DNA of 8,530 nt from an uncultured Planctomycetaceae bacterium (GTDB lineage Bacteria > Planctomycetota > Planctomycetia > Planctomycetales > Planctomycetaceae): positions 1 through 8,530 of the forward strand of contig CAIJTL010000807.1 in the NCBI GenBank assembly GCA_903823545.1, in the 5' to 3' direction. The translations under genes were made by a program, and so were the position numbers. The notes beneath the pieces are model-generated. The model saw only the letters and a program-made list of their open reading frames with translations. It made no database searches and was not told the DNA's origin. Every line of letters starts with the position of its first letter. Position 1 is the first letter of the stretch. Below, piece after piece: positions 6,693-8,530 of this stretch.

Positions 6693-8126
6693 ATGTTCGA
6701 CAACGAGTTGTTGTTTCGGGGACTGGGACTGACTGTCGTGTGTGCCCCTGTCTTGATGGTGCTGCTCTTGGGGGTGTCGTCTTTAGTGGGACGACCTCTT
6801 CGTGAGCGAGTCATCAGCCGCATCGTTCAAGCGTGTGTGAGCGGTGGCTTGCTGGCCGCGTTGTTGGTTTTGGCGTTAATGCTGTCGCAAGGGAATCGGC
6901 ATGTTGCCATTCAGTTGGGAAGCTGGGTTCACATTCCGCACTATCACTTTCAAATCGAATTCGTGTTCGATCGGCTCTCCGTTCCGTTTGTCATCCTGAC
7001 GCTTCTCTTGTGCGGGACGATTGGAGCGTTTGCCAACAAGTACATGCATCGCGAACAGGGCTTCAATCGGTTCTTTGTGTTCTATTCGCTGTTTGTGCTC
7101 GGCATGATCGTTACTTCGTTGGCCGGGACGATTGAGACGTTGTTCGCGGGCTGGGAGTTGGTCGGTTTGTCGTCTGCGTTGTTGGTGGCGTACTACCACG
7201 AACGACAGGGACCGGTGCGAAACGGCTTGCGAGTTTGGTGTGTTTATCGCGTCTCGGATGCCGCGCTGCTGATCGCCTCGGTCGTCTTGCATCACATGAC
7301 CGGCGAAGGGCAGTTCGACCAATTCTTAGGGGCAGGAGCTTGGCCTGAAGGGGTGGCGTCGGTGACGGAGCATCAAGCGTTTGTGGTGGTACTCTTATTG
7401 CTTGTCGCGGCAATGGGGAAGTCGGCGCTCGTTCCGTTTTCGGGTTGGTTGCCGCGAGCGATGGAAGGTCCGACACCGTCGAGTGCCGTGTTTTACGGAG
7501 CATTGTCGGTGCATCTCGGCGCATTCTTGCTGCTGCGAGTCAGTCCGATAATGGATCTCTCGCCGATGTTGTGTGCGTTGGTGGTGATGGTCGGTTTGGT
7601 GACTGCCGTCTTCGCGGCGTTCGCGGGGCGTGTGCAGACCGACATCAAGTCGGCGTTGTCGTTCGCGTCGATGACCCAAGTGGGAATCATCGTGGCCGAG
7701 ATCGGCTTGACCTCATTGATCATTCACTGGACTCAGTGGCTGGCCCTCGGCCACGTGCTGCGATATCTGACGTTATTGCACATTTTGGGACACGGCTGTT
7801 TGCGGACGCTTCAGTTTCTGCGAGCTCCGACCTTGCTGCTGGATTACCGCATTTTGGAAAACGCGATTGGGTCCAGCCTGCCGCAGACAGAGACGGCGAT
7901 CGAGCGACGGATTCCCGCGCGATTGCACGTTTGGTTTTATCGGTTCGCGCTGGAACGAGGTTATCTCGATGCGTGCCTGAATAACCTTTTGGTCGATCCG
8001 TTCCTGAAGGTGTTGCAGCGCTGTGATGCGATGGAACGCCGCTGGACCGATTTCCTTTCTGGAAGCCAATCTCGCGAATCGGAGCAACTCAAGCCGACGC
8101 AGGAGCCGCTGGAAGATTTGATATGA
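6693..8126 (+). CDS. dabB: NuoL/Mrp-antiporter-like membrane subunit of the DAB system
   Basis: This 477-residue integral membrane protein has about 11-12 hydrophobic segments and belongs to the proton-conducting subunits of complex I and Mrp antiporters. It would form the ion channel that energises DabA at the cytoplasmic membrane. Family residues are visible: GWELVG with E155 (NuoL E144 equivalent), [25 protein letters not shown] with K243 (NuoL K229), [15 protein letters not shown] with K319 (NuoL K305), and the pair H363/H367 (NuoL HLVTH). R371 stands where NuoL has its mid-channel lysine (K342). At 477 residues it is much shorter than NuoL (about 610), lacking the last helices and the long lateral helix. 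The tail 385-477 is polar and charged. The ATG at 6693 starts the only plausible N-terminus, with no strong ribosome site. Position directly after dabA, without other nuo genes here, argues for DabB rather than a respiratory complex. Its stop overlaps the next start. Confidence 0.87.
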   Translation: MFDNELLFRGLGLTVVCAPVLMVLLLGVSSLVGRPLRERVISRIVQACVSGGLLAALLVLALMLSQGNRHVAIQLGSWVHIPHYHFQIEFVFDRLSVPFVILTLLLCGTIGAFANKYMHREQGFNRFFVFYSLFVLGMIVTSLAGTIETLFAGWELVGLSSALLVAYYHERQGPVRNGLRVWCVYRVSDAALLIASVVLHHMTGEGQFDQFLGAGAWPEGVASVTEHQAFVVVLLLLVAAMGKSALVPFSGWLPRAMEGPTPSSAVFYGALSVHLGAFLLLRVSPIMDLSPMLCALVVMVGLVTAVFAAFAGRVQTDIKSALSFASMTQVGIIVAEIGLTSLIIHWTQWLALGHVLRYLTLLHILGHGCLRTLQFLRAPTLLLDYRILENAIGSSLPQTETAIERRIPARLHVWFYRFALERGYLDACLNNLLVDPFLKVLQRCDAMERRWTDFLSGSQSRESEQLKPTQEPLEDLI

Positions 8127-8530
8127 GAGAGTTGCACTTTCCTTGGATCGAAGTCGCGATCTTGATCCCGTTGATCGGTGCCGCATTGGTGAGCCGATTG
8201 CGTGATCCTGATGTGGCGCGGAGATGGTCCGTCGCGATTTCTGGGCTCGCGCTGTTCTCCGCTGTAGGTGAATGGCTGGACTTCGATTTCATCGGAGCGT
8301 CCGAGGCCGAAGATCATTGGCACTTGATGACACGGTTTCTCGGACGCGAATTCTTCGTGATCGACGAACTGAGTGCGCCGCTGATTCCGCTGGTGTCGCT
8401 CCTCTATTTCCTGACGATGACCGCCACTTTGCGGACGAAGATCAAACGCTTTTCTTTTGCATGGACGTTGATTTCCGAAGCCATCGTTTTGGCTCTGTTT
8501 AGCTGCCAAATTCCTTGGGGCGTGATTGGG
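8123..8530 (+). CDS. NuoM/NuoN-like proton-conducting membrane protein, N-terminal part (3' end outside window)
   Basis: The frame starts at ATG 8123-8125, overlapping the dabB stop (ATGA), and stays open for 136 codons to the right edge. The N-terminus [16 protein letters not shown] is typical of NuoM-type antiporter subunits, which open with such a hydrophobic helix. Further membrane segments lie at about 35-52, 84-103 and 111-130. The segment [21 protein letters not shown] (76-96) resembles the "F..D.lS..f..L" stretch before the conserved channel domain in NuoL/M/N proteins. The channel Glu and Lys motifs would lie beyond the window, so activity cannot be judged. Overlap and strand place it in the same operon as dabA-dabB, suggesting a second membrane subunit of the system. 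An ordinary NuoM or NuoN of another complex is less likely but not excluded. Confidence 0.75.
   Translation, partial: MRELHFPWIEVAILIPLIGAALVSRLRDPDVARRWSVAISGLALFSAVGEWLDFDFIGASEAEDHWHLMTRFLGREFFVIDELSAPLIPLVSLLYFLTMTATLRTKIKRFSFAWTLISEAIVLALFSCQIPWGVIG

Noticed and set aside
7111..7984. Open frames of 137 and 179 codons overlapping dabB on either strand
   Set aside because: Both are shadows of the strongly conserved dabB frame; their translations are Arg/Thr/Pro or Arg/Ala-rich and show no family features.
6693..8530. The two antiporter-like genes as part of a respiratory complex I operon
   Set aside because: No other nuo gene is in the window, the first protein is much shorter than NuoL, and dabA lies directly upstream. 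The right edge leaves some doubt about the second gene.

Overview
The window looks like part of a chromosome from a heterotrophic bacterium of moderate GC content. Planctomycetota is my best guess. That rests on the planctomycete-like sialidase C-terminus, the near absence of Shine-Dalgarno motifs before the starts, and the large form of DabA. It is inference from style, not a marker-gene assignment. I see no tRNA, rRNA, CRISPR array, transposase or attachment site.

Layout. (1) Positions 2-592 (+) are the C-terminal part of a sialidase/BNR-repeat glycosidase that enters from the left edge. Its stop overlaps the start of an FGGY-family carbohydrate kinase (589-1995, +) as ATGA, so the two are almost certainly co-transcribed and probably translationally coupled. 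(2) A thymidine/pyrimidine-nucleoside phosphorylase (deoA type, 2002-3288, -) runs convergently into the kinase with only 6 bases between the two stop codons. (3) A divergent intergenic region of about 200 bases (3289-3487) separates deoA from the rightward genes. It carries a perfect TGCCAA-N5-TTGGCA palindrome and a TTA-N7-TAA element. (4) From 3488 to the right edge there is one rightward cluster. It holds a large DabA/DUF2309 (UPF0753) protein (3488-6622), a strong stem-loop, a NuoL-like proton-conducting membrane protein (DabB, 6693-8126), and a second NuoM-like antiporter-type subunit (8123 to beyond 8530) whose start overlaps the dabB stop.

How it works together. The right half encodes an energy-coupled inorganic-carbon uptake system of the DAB type. 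DabA carries a beta-carbonic-anhydrase-like zinc site (C525, D527, R529, H713, C728 all present). It is thought to sit on a membrane partner related to complex I antiporter subunits and to make CO2 hydration to bicarbonate effectively one-way at the expense of the ion gradient. The characterised systems have one membrane subunit, usually encoded before dabA. Here dabA comes first and two different Mrp/complex-I-like subunits follow, which is the most interesting feature of the window. The left half is ordinary catabolism: glycan-derived sugar phosphorylation and nucleoside salvage.
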